Notes: generated by a model from the letters alone, not told the origin. DNA of 64,000 nucleotides from Agrilactobacillus composti DSM 18527 = JCM 14202 (GCF_001436375.1 NZ_AZGA01000077.1:1-64000); one strand, 5' to 3'; counted from the stretch's first letter, positions 50,595 through 61,037 are shown. A program made the numbers and translations.

Positions 50595-51479
50595 TTATAT
50601 TTTGTATTGATTTTTTAATATAAATCTAAAAAGCGCTTCAAGTTGCCCTAATGATAACGCTTCAGCCCGCACATCCACGGTCACGCCTAGGCTTGTAATA
50701 CCCGCGGTCATGGTCGCCTTAATGGCAGGTGTTTTACCAAAAAACGACAATAAATTGTTTAATAATCGCTTCCGTCTTTGCTTAAAAACAATTTGAATGA
50801 AGCGATTAAATTGGGCTTTTTCAGCTTTGGGAATTATTTCGGTAGTTAAAGGCGTCAAGCTAACAATTGCAGAGTCCACCTTGGGTTGGGGTATAAACGC
50901 TGACTTGGGGACTTTAGTCACAATTTGAGCCTGCATGTTCATGGCAATGGCCAAGGTCAAGGACCCGTAGGCCTTATGTCCTGGTGTCGCCACAATCCGT
51001 TCGGCCACTTCATATTGCATCATCACAATAATTTGAGCCAGATCCACTTGTGCCTGGACTAATTTCAACAAAATCGGGGTGGTGATGTAATAAGGTAAAT
51101 TGGCCAAAACCTTGATCGGCTTGGTCACATCAAATTCAGCGGCCAATAAGGCGGGGAGATCTACTTTTAAAATATCCGCATTTTTTACCACCACGTTGGG
51201 ATAAGCCTGTAATGTATCCGCTAGAATCGGGATCAGGCGCTGGTCGATCTCTAAAGCCACGACTTTACCGGCCTTTTGCGCCAATAATTCCGTCAAAGCT
51301 CCAATACCAGGGCCAATTTCAATGACTTGATCAGCCGCACTTAGGTCAGCGGCCGCCACCATATCTTGTAAAAGTCCAGGATTGGTCAAGAAATTTTGAC
51401 CCAAGCTCTTTTTAAACGTAAATCCATGGGCTTGCAGGATTTCACGGGTTCTTTCTGGGGAACTAATTAGTTCTGTCAT
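50595..51479 (-). CDS. rsmA: 16S rRNA (A1518/A1519) dimethyltransferase
   Basis: Dimethylates two adenines near the 3' end of 16S rRNA during small-subunit assembly (KsgA). SAM site VIEIGPGIGALTELLAQ (about 48-64), NLPYYITTPIL (the NPxY motif as NLPYY) and C-terminal LSFFGKTPAIKA domain. 294 residues. Starts at ATG 51479, overlapping the stop of rnmV by four bases (ATGA), so the two are coupled. Loss of the enzyme gives kasugamycin resistance (family knowledge). Confidence 0.97.
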   Translation of the reverse strand: MTELISSPERTREILQAHGFTFKKSLGQNFLTNPGLLQDMVAAADLSAADQVIEIGPGIGALTELLAQKAGKVVALEIDQRLIPILADTLQAYPNVVVKNADILKVDLPALLAAEFDVTKPIKVLANLPYYITTPILLKLVQAQVDLAQIIVMMQYEVAERIVATPGHKAYGSLTLAIAMNMQAQIVTKVPKSAFIPQPKVDSAIVSLTPLTTEIIPKAEKAQFNRFIQIVFKQRRKRLLNNLLSFFGKTPAIKATMTAGITSLGVTVDVRAEALSLGQLEALFRFILKNQYKI

Positions 51480-52057
51480 TGCTTTATCTGCCTTTCGTTG
51501 ACTTGTACTAGGGCCTGTTCAAATTGGGTCCGGGAAATCTGAAAAGCAGCCAGCCGTTTCAGTAATTGTTTCCCATTTACTTTACCAATATGCAGGCTAT
51601 CCCCTAGCCAAATACGACGTTGCCGCGCATTAGGGCCGACGATCAAACCAGCGGCAATTAAGTCTTTTTGGGTGATCTCCGGTGCAAATGGCTTGTTTTT
51701 GGCAGTGGTGTAAGCACTGGCCAAAGCCGCCGCAATAGCGGCATTAGACGCATGCTCCACCCCCAAGGTCCCTTTAGCTTTAGGAACGGCCGAAGAAGCC
51801 GGCAAAAAAGCCTGTTCCACCTCGGGAATGGCCGCCATGATGGTCTTACGAATTTTCTCACCAGGCTGGTCTGGATCTGTAAAGACAATCACCCCTCGGG
51901 TAACTTGTGCCTGTTTAATAAGGGCTAAGGTGGCTGCATCAATGGCTGACCCATTGGTTTCAATCGTATCGATTTGGGGGTCAAACTGCTGCAAGCGTTT
52001 GGTATCGTCTTTGCCCTCTACCACGATCATTTCTGGAATACGCTTTGCCTTACTCAT
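51476..52057 (-). CDS. rnmV: Ribonuclease M5
   Basis: Toprim-domain endonuclease that matures 5S rRNA. N-terminal Toprim marks: MIVVEGKDDTKRL (catalytic Glu) and VIVFTDPDQPGEKIRK (DxD). 193 residues with the C-terminal 5S-binding region. It overlaps tatD upstream by 8 bases and rsmA downstream by 4, the tightly packed tatD-rnmV-rsmA order of Firmicutes. Confidence 0.96.
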   Translation of the reverse strand: MSKAKRIPEMIVVEGKDDTKRLQQFDPQIDTIETNGSAIDAATLALIKQAQVTRGVIVFTDPDQPGEKIRKTIMAAIPEVEQAFLPASSAVPKAKGTLGVEHASNAAIAAALASAYTTAKNKPFAPEITQKDLIAAGLIVGPNARQRRIWLGDSLHIGKVNGKQLLKRLAAFQISRTQFEQALVQVNERQIKQ

Positions 52058-52831
52058 CAGTTAAACCAAATACCTTTCGTGCATTGTCATAAGTGACTTG
52101 GGCGATATGTACTGGTGTCGTCTGGCGTAATTCAGCTAATTTTTGCACCACATAATAGGTATAGCCTGGTTCATTAGGCTTGCCCCGGTAAGGTACTGGG
52201 GTCAAGTAAGGGGCATCGGTTTCCACCAATAACCGGTCATCAGGGATGATCTTAGCGGCGGCCTGAATTTCAGGGGCATTCTTAAAAGTAACCATGCCAC
52301 TGAAGGATACATACATCCCCAAATCCAAGAACCGGTTCGCCCAAGTCTCATCCCCCGTGAAGCTGTGCATGATGCCGCCAAAATGTTGAATTTGACTGGC
52401 CTTTAAAATTTTATAGGTATCTTCAAAAGCATCCCGCGTGTGGATGGAAACTGGCTTTTGTAAATCATTGGCAATTTCTAATTGGCGGGCAAAAACCTGC
52501 CGTTCCACATCTTGAGGTGACGTATTCCAATGATAATCTAGCCCAATTTCCCCTAGGGCCACTACTTTAGGATGATGCAGCTGGGTCATTAAAATCGCTT
52601 CAGCTTCTGGGGTGAAATCTTTAGAGAACTCCGGATGCCAACCCACAATCGCATATAAATTGGCAAACCGTTGTGCCAAATCAATGGCCCCTTGGTTAAA
52701 ATCAGTATCCGACCCCACAATGGCCATATTCACCACGTGTAGTGCCTTAGCATGGGCTACAAATTCAGCCTCATGGCCGGCATAATGAGGGTCATTTAAA
52801 TGGGTATGGGAATCAAAAATTTTCATGGTCA

Positions 52832-52832
<1 letters not shown>
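52050..52832 (-). CDS. tatD: TatD family metal-dependent hydrolase
   Basis: DNase of the amidohydrolase superfamily. Metal ligands: H in FDSHTHLND, E in ALGEIGLDYH, H in SIHTRDAFEDT, H in GIMHSFTG, D in LVETDAPYLTP. 260 residues. ATG at 52832 overlaps the metG stop (TAATG), so translation is coupled. The group has 3'-5' exonuclease activity. Repeated pairing with metG and rnmV suggests a housekeeping role. Confidence 0.95.
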
Positions 52833-54847
<2,015 letters not shown>

Positions 54848-54902
54848 TTAAACCTCTTATAATTGAATTTTTTGATAATCTTGACACGAAAATAATGTAA
54901 TT

Positions 54903-54908
54903 AGTATA
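54903..54908 (-). promoter_or_regulatory. metG promoter (extended -10)
   Basis: Minus-strand TGCTATACT; TATACT at 54908-54903, TTCAGC 17 bases upstream as a weak -35. The leader is about 55 bases, too short for a T-box. Confidence 0.6.
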
Positions 54909-54933
54909 GCATGATTAACAAGTTCGCTGAACC

Positions 54934-55770
54934 TTAAAATAAATCTAGTTGCTTTGGCCCTAAACCATGAAACTCGATCCCCAGTAATTGCTGCAAAGCT
55001 AGCGCATTATCGGCGGCATCCCCGCCAGAATTGTTATTGAAGATCACACAAACTTCTTGGGCAGTTTGCGCCATGGTTTTCACTGCGGTGGCAAACTGCA
55101 ATAATTCTTGTTGATTGTAGCGGTAAAGGGTACGCTTGCCCCGCCATTGCTTATCCTGGTTCAGCCAACCGGCCATATTGCGGCCATGAAGGCGAAAAAG
55201 CCCCAATTTAGGATTGGTCACCGTGGGATAAAAAGGCACACTGTTGACCTTGGTTTGCGGTTCGTCCGCAGCTACCAGGGTAAATTGCAATCGTTGCATC
55301 AAAGCCACCATCTCCCCCACATAAAGCTGGTCATACCAAGTGGGATTACGAAACTCAATGGCCACCGGCAGCTTGGGCAATAATTGCCGTACTTGGATCA
55401 AATAGCGAATATTGGCCGGGGTAAGCTTAAAAAATGGTGGGAATTGTAACAAAATTGTTTTTAATTTATGGGCCTGAACCAATGGCTTAATCGCCCCCCG
55501 ATAACGTTGAAAAAGCTGGGCTAATTCCGCCTCGGCTAGCGGTTCTTTATCGTGCTGGGTCATGGCGCTGGTGGCTTTGACAATAAACTGAAAACCAGCC
55601 GGGACCGCATCGGCCCACTTTTGTACCTGGGCGGGAGTCTTCAAGCCATAAAATAAACTGTCAATTTCTACAGTGGGGAAAAATCCCGCATAATCCACCA
55701 GGGTCAACTGCTTTTTCTCAGGCAGCAAGCTTTGGTGCTCGCTCCAAGTGGTCAAACCGATGGTGATCAT
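54934..55770 (-). CDS. DUF72 family protein (YecE-like)
   Basis: TIM-barrel-like protein, 278 residues, starting MITIGLTTWSEHQSLLP with family features TVEIDSLFYG, FIVKATSAMTQH, ILLQFPPFFK, VAIEFRNPTWY, RLHGRN and NNNSGGDAADNALALQQLL. The biochemical role of DUF72 is unknown; structures suggest a nuclease or hydrolase-like barrel. It shares one base with the rrf2-type gene upstream and is probably under that regulator in one transcript. Confidence 0.92.
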   Translation of the reverse strand: MITIGLTTWSEHQSLLPEKKQLTLVDYAGFFPTVEIDSLFYGLKTPAQVQKWADAVPAGFQFIVKATSAMTQHDKEPLAEAELAQLFQRYRGAIKPLVQAHKLKTILLQFPPFFKLTPANIRYLIQVRQLLPKLPVAIEFRNPTWYDQLYVGEMVALMQRLQFTLVAADEPQTKVNSVPFYPTVTNPKLGLFRLHGRNMAGWLNQDKQWRGKRTLYRYNQQELLQFATAVKTMAQTAQEVCVIFNNNSGGDAADNALALQQLLGIEFHGLGPKQLDLF

Positions 55771-56237
55771 TAAATCAGCCCCTTTTCCTTAGCCATGGTC
55801 TTGAAATACCCATGGTGTTTCAAATCCTGGGCCAAGTCGGCCATGGAAAATTCATGGTAGAATGCCCGATAATGATCATCGGCTAAGGTGAATAAATCCG
55901 TTAAAGATGTGGCCATATCGCTGGCCATATCTGGGTCTAAGGCATTGGCCGTGACATCTCCGGTGATAAAGCGGGCATAACTTAAGATGGGCGGGATCGT
56001 GAGGTCATAAAGATCCCCCACGTTAATTTCCGCTAGCTTCTTGGTCAATGTATAGCCGCCATTTTTGCCCACGGTGCCTTTGATATACCCCTTCTTATGT
56101 AAGAGGGAAAGTGTGTTGCGAATCACCACCGCATTGACTGCCATTAAATCGGCAAGCTGGGCACTGGTAACTTTCTCGGGCTGCTTGGCTTGAAGATACA
56201 ACAAACTATGAACTGCCACTGAAAAATCTAATCGCAT
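55770..56237 (-). CDS. Rrf2 family transcriptional regulator without Fe-S cysteines
   Basis: DNA-binding protein with the Rrf2 winged helix (RLDFSVAVHSLLYLQ, TSAQLADLMAVNAVVIRNTLSLLHKKGYIKGTVGKNGGY). There is no Cys anywhere, so it cannot hold the Fe-S cluster of IscR or NsrR and belongs with YwnA/CymR-like members that sense other signals. ATG 56237 follows GGAGGTG by six bases. About 155 residues. It heads the unit with the DUF72 gene; it may control that and the Nudix gene just upstream. Confidence 0.9.
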   Translation of the reverse strand: MRLDFSVAVHSLLYLQAKQPEKVTSAQLADLMAVNAVVIRNTLSLLHKKGYIKGTVGKNGGYTLTKKLAEINVGDLYDLTIPPILSYARFITGDVTANALDPDMASDMATSLTDLFTLADDHYRAFYHEFSMADLAQDLKHHGYFKTMAKEKGLI

Positions 56238-56263
56238 TACTTTCACCTCCTTTTTACTTGACA

Positions 56264-56737
56264 CTATTGTACGTTGAAGGTCACCAATTCATCCCCAACA
56301 AAGTTGGTCTGAAATATATGTTGTTCCTTGGCGATCATATATGGATAGACTGCCTTTAAATCAGCAATCACCCCATAGTTTTCTTTGGCCATGGCCCAAT
56401 CCAAAGGAAAAAGATTTAACAAACCTTCCCGCATACTTACCGGTACTTTTAGTGGGTAGTCTGGGGCCAGGTATGCGGTGTACAGATAAATCCGATTTTG
56501 GTAAACGCCGGCTACCGACCATTCCATATAACCATTATCCGTTAAAGTATAAGCGGTTTTTGGAATCTGAGTCTCCTCTAAAATCTCCCGTTTAATCCCA
56601 GCTTGGGGGGTCTCACCGGGTTCGATTTTACCGCCGATACCGTTCCACTGACCAATGTATGGCTTGTTATAACGGTTAAGCAGTAAGACTTCGTTGCCCT
56701 GGATAATCAAAGCCAGGGTCAATTGGCGTTGGGCCAT
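56264..56737 (-). CDS. Nudix hydrolase, 8-oxo-dGTP diphosphatase-like
   Basis: Nudix box GGKIEPGETPQAGIKREILEETQI satisfies the consensus. 157 residues from ATG 56737 (MAQRQLTLALI); GTGAGG lies just upstream. Sequence GQWNGIGGKIEPGE is typical of MutT/YtkD-like enzymes removing oxidised nucleotides. Lies 26 bases before the Rrf2 gene, possibly one operon. Confidence 0.9.
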   Translation of the reverse strand: MAQRQLTLALIIQGNEVLLLNRYNKPYIGQWNGIGGKIEPGETPQAGIKREILEETQIPKTAYTLTDNGYMEWSVAGVYQNRIYLYTAYLAPDYPLKVPVSMREGLLNLFPLDWAMAKENYGVIADLKAVYPYMIAKEQHIFQTNFVGDELVTFNVQ

Positions 56738-56842
56738 AGCACACCTCACATTCTTAAGCTTTGATGATAATATAATTATAAAGCCATCTGGCCTTAGGAT
56801 AAAGCCCCATTTCAGGATTCACCGAACGCTAACCTGGCTGGC

Positions 56843-57604
56843 TTAGCGCCGGCGATGCTTCATGACAGTCACAAAATGTAAAATCCCCGCTAATAACACA
56901 AAGAAGATTAAAACAAATGACCCCCAATTCACAAAGAAGTTTTGTAACGGGAGCACTTGTCGAAAAGCCCCCTGTAAGGCCATGGTGATCAAGGCCATCA
57001 CCGCAATCATCAAGAATAATTGAATGTAGCGTTTCAAAGTATTATCGTCCCTTCTGTCCTTGGTCACTAAGCGCTGGCCCCATTTTTCACAGAGGGCGAT
57101 TTTCTTAGCGGGAATCGTCTTCATCCCAAAAGTGCCGGGCAAAACAACCTCGCCGACTTTGATCACCCCAGCCGCACTCATCACCTTATCTAAAACTCGA
57201 AAGGTCCCATCAGTGGCGCCACTGAAGTAATTGTCTAAAGCGCTGATATAACACGTGGTTAAACTTAAGTAATGCTTATTTTTAAAAGGGCCGGGGATGG
57301 TGTCGCCATTTTTCTTTTGATACACCAATTTGGGGCGTAAACAATCTAAAAAGTGCTTCATATCCCCAGACACACTGCCCCAATAAGTCGGCGCCGCCAA
57401 AATCCAAACATCACTTTCAGCCAATTTGGCAATCAAAGCTTTTAACGTGGGATTGGGGGCGGCGGTATGGGGTTTGATATCATAGTCAGCTAAATATAAT
57501 AATTCCGTTTCATTGCCTTTGGGGACAGCATTTAACATGGTGGCCAACATCTGACCGGTAAAGCCATCTTTTTTATGGGCCCCTAAAATACCTAATACTT
57601 TCAC
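56843..57604 (-). CDS. Flavodoxin-like NAD(P)H:FMN reductase with two C-terminal membrane helices
   Basis: N-terminal flavodoxin fold (about 1-190): LGILGAHKKDGFTGQML at the phosphate loop, APTYWGSVSGDMKHFLD as the flavin segment. The C-terminal 60 residues form two helices (LFLMIAVMALITMAL and FVLIFFVLLAGILHFVTV), then KHRRR. This makes it a membrane-bound reductase, unlike typical soluble members. Cys in the middle (TTCYISALDNY) may be catalytic or structural. GTG start after GGAG. It is followed by no close gene on the left; chorismate mutase lies 22 bases to the right. Confidence 0.8.
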   Translation of the reverse strand: MKVLGILGAHKKDGFTGQMLATMLNAVPKGNETELLYLADYDIKPHTAAPNPTLKALIAKLAESDVWILAAPTYWGSVSGDMKHFLDCLRPKLVYQKKNGDTIPGPFKNKHYLSLTTCYISALDNYFSGATDGTFRVLDKVMSAAGVIKVGEVVLPGTFGMKTIPAKKIALCEKWGQRLVTKDRRDDNTLKRYIQLFLMIAVMALITMALQGAFRQVLPLQNFFVNWGSFVLIFFVLLAGILHFVTVMKHRRR

Positions 57605-57626
57605 GACAGCATCTCCAATAAACTGT

Positions 57627-57911
57627 TTATTTGTCGGCGTCTTGTAACGCCTTAATGGTGTTGGCTTGCAGTTGTTTGGAGATCAGGAGAATGTCTTTGT
57701 ACAAGTCTTTGACATAAGGTCTTAAGTTAGGGGCTTGAATTGAATTGACTACTTTTTCTAATAAAACTGCTTCGCGACCCCGATCGGTCAAACCCAAATG
57801 ATGTTTATATTTGGCCTGGGCAATTTCTTCAGAGACGTGGAGCCGTTGTTCTAACAAAGCCGCCAATTTCACATCAATGGCATCAATCTTATTGCGTTGT
57901 TCTTCTAGCAC
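57627..57911 (-). CDS. Chorismate mutase (AroQ class)
   Basis: Helical protein of 94 residues with the AroQ pattern: IDAIDVKLAALLEQRLHVSEEIAQAKYKHHL (Arg and Lys of the active site), DRGREAVLLEKVV, and LYKDILLISKQLQ. It converts chorismate to prephenate for Phe and Tyr. GTG start; AAAGGA is 11 bases upstream, a loose fit. It is a free-standing mutase without the other aromatic genes, lying between a potassium-channel gene and a flavoprotein gene, apparently cotranscribed. Confidence 0.88.
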   Translation of the reverse strand: MLEEQRNKIDAIDVKLAALLEQRLHVSEEIAQAKYKHHLGLTDRGREAVLLEKVVNSIQAPNLRPYVKDLYKDILLISKQLQANTIKALQDADK

Positions 57912-57918
57912 TAAAACA

Positions 57919-58527
57919 TCATTCCTTTGGTTTCGAATTTTTATCGTTGGTCCAAACAGTTCGTTCGGCCCGCCGTTCTGGGATCACCCAGAGTAAGAAC
58001 ATTAAGCCATCAATGGCAAAAACAGCCAGGGGTTGGAATATCCCCACGATGACTGCAAAGGCTGCCACCCCAATGGAAATCAGGGGTTTATGATAATCTG
58101 AGCCTAAACTCTTGCCAATCAGGGAATCATCCCCATTGACTTTGATCAAGCGCCGCACCAAAATCGCCCAGGTCACATTGGCCAATAAGATGACAATGCC
58201 ATAGGTTAATTCTGGGGCCACTTCATTGATATGACCCTCGATGACCCACGTGGAGGTAAAGGGAAATAAACTCAAGAAGAACATTAAAACCATATTCAAC
58301 CATAAAACACTACCGGTCACCTTATGGACTAAGGCAAACAGATGGTGGTGATTATTCCAGTAAACAGATAATACGAAAAAGCTAAAGATATAAACCCCAA
58401 TGGAACCCCGTTCAGCCCAAAGGCTCGCAAAAGTCGGCATATGGGGTGGTTTTAACTCTAATACCATGATGGTAATGATAATGGCGATCACAGCATCTGT
58501 AAAAGCTTCAATTCGCTGCTTACTCAT
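57919..58527 (-). CDS. TMEM175-type potassium channel
   Basis: Membrane protein with six predicted helices and the TMEM175 start motif RIEAFTDAVIAIIITIMVLEL (R-x3-F-[ST]-D). Bacterial members form potassium-leak channels by isoleucine/leucine gates (family knowledge). NNHHHLF in the second helix region is typical. ATG 58527 after AGGAGTT. 202 residues. It lies between sir2 and the chorismate mutase gene with short gaps. Confidence 0.88.
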   Translation of the reverse strand: MSKQRIEAFTDAVIAIIITIMVLELKPPHMPTFASLWAERGSIGVYIFSFFVLSVYWNNHHHLFALVHKVTGSVLWLNMVLMFFLSLFPFTSTWVIEGHINEVAPELTYGIVILLANVTWAILVRRLIKVNGDDSLIGKSLGSDYHKPLISIGVAAFAVIVGIFQPLAVFAIDGLMFLLWVIPERRAERTVWTNDKNSKPKE

Positions 58528-58541
58528 AACAATCAACTCCT

Positions 58542-59228
58542 CTATAGTCTAGCAAAAACGTCTTGGGCATCCCCTTGAATCATTTCTACGGGCATATCAA
58601 AGTCTAATTTTTCTTTGTTCACTGCTACTAATTTTGCATTCCGAGAACGGTAATTGATCAAAGCCGCGAAGGGATATACTTTAAATGACGTCCCTACTAC
58701 AACAATCAAATCAGCAGCTTCAATAGCCTGAACAGCCCCTTCTAAATTTTTCTCAGGGATACCTTCTTGATACAATACAATATTGGGTCTTAAAATACCG
58801 CCATCTTCTTGGTGATGGTAGTCCGTTAAATAAGTTTTGTAGTCCACATGCTTACCACAGGTTTGGCAATAAATATCGTACAAGTTCCCGTGAAATTCTA
58901 CCACGTGTTTAGCCCCAGCCTTGGTATGTAGGCCATCCACGTTTTGGGTAACGATGCTTCCCTTTTCATTAGAAATCACCGCCATCTTTTCATGGATAAT
59001 ATTGGGCTTGGCATTAGGAAAATACATGTTATTTTTAACAAAGTCATAAAAGCTATCAGGATGCTGAATTAAATTTTCATGACTTAGTAAATATTCTGGA
59101 TTCTGATGGCCGGCATAAAGCCCGCCCTTAGAGCGATAGTCTGGGATACCGGAAGGCGTAGAAACCCCAGCCCCAGTTAAAAAAGTAACGTGTTTGGCCT
59201 GTTCAATTGCTTTTTTTAGATCAAACAT
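58542..59228 (-). CDS. SIR2 family NAD-dependent protein deacylase
   Basis: Sirtuin, 228 residues. NAD-binding GAGVSTPSGIPDYRS, catalytic His in VEFHGNLY after TQNVDGLHTKAG, VVGTSFKVYP at the C-terminal Rossmann part. The zinc site is odd: the first pair CQTC is present, but the second pair, normally CxxC before GG, reads HQED (TDYHHQEDGGILRPN). A Cys2-His-Asp site is possible. The GGAGG site precedes ATG. It removes acyl groups from lysines; substrate unknown. Divergent from a small membrane protein gene. Confidence 0.92.
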   Translation of the reverse strand: MFDLKKAIEQAKHVTFLTGAGVSTPSGIPDYRSKGGLYAGHQNPEYLLSHENLIQHPDSFYDFVKNNMYFPNAKPNIIHEKMAVISNEKGSIVTQNVDGLHTKAGAKHVVEFHGNLYDIYCQTCGKHVDYKTYLTDYHHQEDGGILRPNIVLYQEGIPEKNLEGAVQAIEAADLIVVVGTSFKVYPFAALINYRSRNAKLVAVNKEKLDFDMPVEMIQGDAQDVFARL

Positions 59229-59287
59229 ATAAAAACCTCCATTCTAAAGATGTATAATATAATTATAATTCTATGGGAGGGATCGTT

Positions 59288-59434
59288 TTGGATAAAAAGC
59301 CAGTCATCTATTATCTTAGCTATATCTTTTTCATTCTGGTCATCGCCATTTTAGCGGTAGTGGTCTATCACATGGTCGTGTTATTGTTACAACAAGCGCC
59401 AAATGCTTTTGAAATCAGATTTGGCGGCCGCTAA
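59288..59434 (+). CDS. Small single-helix membrane protein (48 residues)
   Basis: A short ORF starting TTG (about MDKKPVIYYLSYIFFILVIA) and ending FEIRFGGR before TAA. One long hydrophobic helix (about 8-36: YYLSYIFFILVIAILAVVVY then HMVVLLL) follows a short charged N-terminus. The ribosome site GGGAGGG lies 7 bases upstream and an AT-rich TATAAT region lies 15-30 bases before it, shared divergently with the sirtuin gene. No known family recognised. It fills the gap up to the convergent next gene, whose stop it reaches directly. Confidence 0.6.
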   Translation: MDKKPVIYYLSYIFFILVIAILAVVVYHMVVLLLQQAPNAFEIRFGGR

Positions 59435-60397
59435 TTAACGAATACCAAACTGTACCTTTTCTTGAGCCAACACGGTTTGCAGTGGCTTATCATATAGCGC
59501 TTGAAAAGCTTCAGGGCTCATATCTTGTTTGAGGCCTTGAAATAAAAAGGCAGCTTGTTGATCCGTCTTACCCACAGCGATGTAGGCTCGTTGTTTGGTT
59601 TTTAAATCCAAATACTCAGAATGTAAAATTTCAATGACTTGATTGACACTTAAACGCAATTGGCGCTGACTAAAAATCGGTGTCAAGACCGCAAATTGGC
59701 CATGATTCATAGGCACATAACCCAAGCTATCTAAGATGGCAGCAAACTTGCGAAATAACGCAATCACTGCCCGTCTGAAAGCAAAGGCAGTGTCTATTTT
59801 TTTGGCATTTAACGTGTCATACAATCCCTTGGCATAGGGATAACTTTCCGGATACTTCAGCAGTAAGTCATTTTTCAGGTGATCAATATCCCCTTCAAAG
59901 AAGACAAACAAGTCTAATAAACTCAGCATGCGAAAAATCAACAACGGATCCTCCGCCTTATTAGGGTCTTCAGCCGGCACACTGGCATAGACCCCGTCTA
60001 GAAATTCTTTGGTGATGGTGGCATTGATCAAGCCATGCTTTTGCTGATCGGCTAAAATCACCACGTGGGCCGCACTGTTGTATAATGCCGTGGCAGTGGC
60101 CCCAATTTGTTCATCTAATTGGGGATTTTCCGTGGTCAGCGGAAATTGCAGCTGACTAAAGCCCCGGGTGGCCATGAGCATATGCAGCAATTCATGGGAC
60201 AGCGTGTAGTCCACATTGGTGGTATCAGTCACTTTCACTTCAATGCTGCCATCCTTGTGAATGACTTGTTGGGACTGGTCGTGGAGTAATAATCCACTGG
60301 CACTCCCACTCACCGTGACGGTCACCGGGACGTGAAACGCATTTTTGACTTCGGTTAATAAATTAGCCACAGTTTGGCTATAGGGTTCATTGGACAT
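59435..60397 (-). CDS. IpaB/EvcA-like protein with zincin motif HELLH
   Basis: A 320-residue soluble protein. I recognise it only as the lactobacillus group annotated IpaB/EvcA family. A metallopeptidase-like HExxH motif, HELLH, occurs in YTLSHELLHMLMATRG (about residues 68-72). The surrounding sequence (the His-Glu helix after a beta strand) fits a minimal zincin, and ENPQLDEQIGATATALYN some 20 residues later supplies acidic residues as possible third ligands. No signal peptide. GAGGTAG site before the ATG. Function unknown; proteolysis is inference. Confidence 0.75.
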   Translation of the reverse strand: MSNEPYSQTVANLLTEVKNAFHVPVTVTVSGSASGLLLHDQSQQVIHKDGSIEVKVTDTTNVDYTLSHELLHMLMATRGFSQLQFPLTTENPQLDEQIGATATALYNSAAHVVILADQQKHGLINATITKEFLDGVYASVPAEDPNKAEDPLLIFRMLSLLDLFVFFEGDIDHLKNDLLLKYPESYPYAKGLYDTLNAKKIDTAFAFRRAVIALFRKFAAILDSLGYVPMNHGQFAVLTPIFSQRQLRLSVNQVIEILHSEYLDLKTKQRAYIAVGKTDQQAAFLFQGLKQDMSPEAFQALYDKPLQTVLAQEKVQFGIR

Positions 60398-60435
60398 AGG
60401 CGTCTACCTCATTTTTTCGAAAAGTTAACGCTTCT

Positions 60436-60441
60436 AGTATA
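60436..60441 (-). promoter_or_regulatory. Promoter of the HELLH gene (extended -10)
   Basis: Minus-strand TGGTATACT: TATACT at 60441-60436 with the extended TG, 40 bases before the ATG. Confidence 0.6.
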
Positions 60442-60486
60442 CCATGCAGTGCGGGCAGTATTTAATAACTATAACTGAATATTTGT

Positions 60487-60492
60487 TATAAT
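60487..60492 (+). promoter_or_regulatory. Promoter of the PEBP gene (extended -10)
   Basis: TGTTATAAT: TATAAT at 60487-60492 with extended TG at 60484-60485. No clear -35. Divergent from the HELLH promoter within 50 bases. Confidence 0.6.
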
Positions 60493-60514
60493 AGGAAGAA
60501 AGGAGGTAATTTTG

Positions 60515-61024
60515 ATGCATATTTCCGTTCCAACTGAAAATGGCTTCTTAGATGACCGCTATGGTCGCAGAGCCAGTCGCCAGCAAGCCCCAAACGGTCC
60601 AGTTTCTTTCCCAATCACCATTTCTGATGTGCCTGCAGGTACAAAAACGCTGGCTTTTACGTTAGTGGACTTTGATGCGATCCCCGTTGGTGGCCTGCCT
60701 TGGATTCACTGGATCGGTGCCAATATTCCAGGAGATGTCCGGAAACTCCCTGAAAATGCCAGTCGCTCTGGCGTTATCGATTTTGTTCAAGGGCATAACT
60801 CCACCGCCGGGAATGTCATTGGTGAGACAGATCCTGAAATCACCACCCGTTATGCGGATCCGGCGCCACCAGATCAAGACCACGCTTATACCTTAACTTT
60901 TTACGCCCTTGATAAAGAATTGCCTTTAAAAGAAGGCTTTTGGATGAATGAGTTGTATCATGCCATGGCCGGTCATATTATTGACGAAGCCAAAATTGAT
61001 GTGAATTACCGCCAAATCGACTAA
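60515..61024 (+). CDS. YbhB/YbcL family phosphatidylethanolamine-binding-like protein
   Basis: PEBP/RKIP fold, 169 residues. It shows the family's LAFTLVDFDAIPVGGLPWIHWIGANIP (D-x-D-A-P-type motif) and PPDQDHAYTLTFYALD segments forming the ligand pocket. No signal peptide. Bacterial members are of uncertain function. AGGAGG lies 8 bases before ATG 60515; a TTG three bases earlier is less likely. Own promoter and terminator. Confidence 0.93.
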   Translation: MHISVPTENGFLDDRYGRRASRQQAPNGPVSFPITISDVPAGTKTLAFTLVDFDAIPVGGLPWIHWIGANIPGDVRKLPENASRSGVIDFVQGHNSTAGNVIGETDPEITTRYADPAPPDQDHAYTLTFYALDKELPLKEGFWMNELYHAMAGHIIDEAKIDVNYRQID

Positions 61025-61037
61025 TTCGAAAGTCTAA

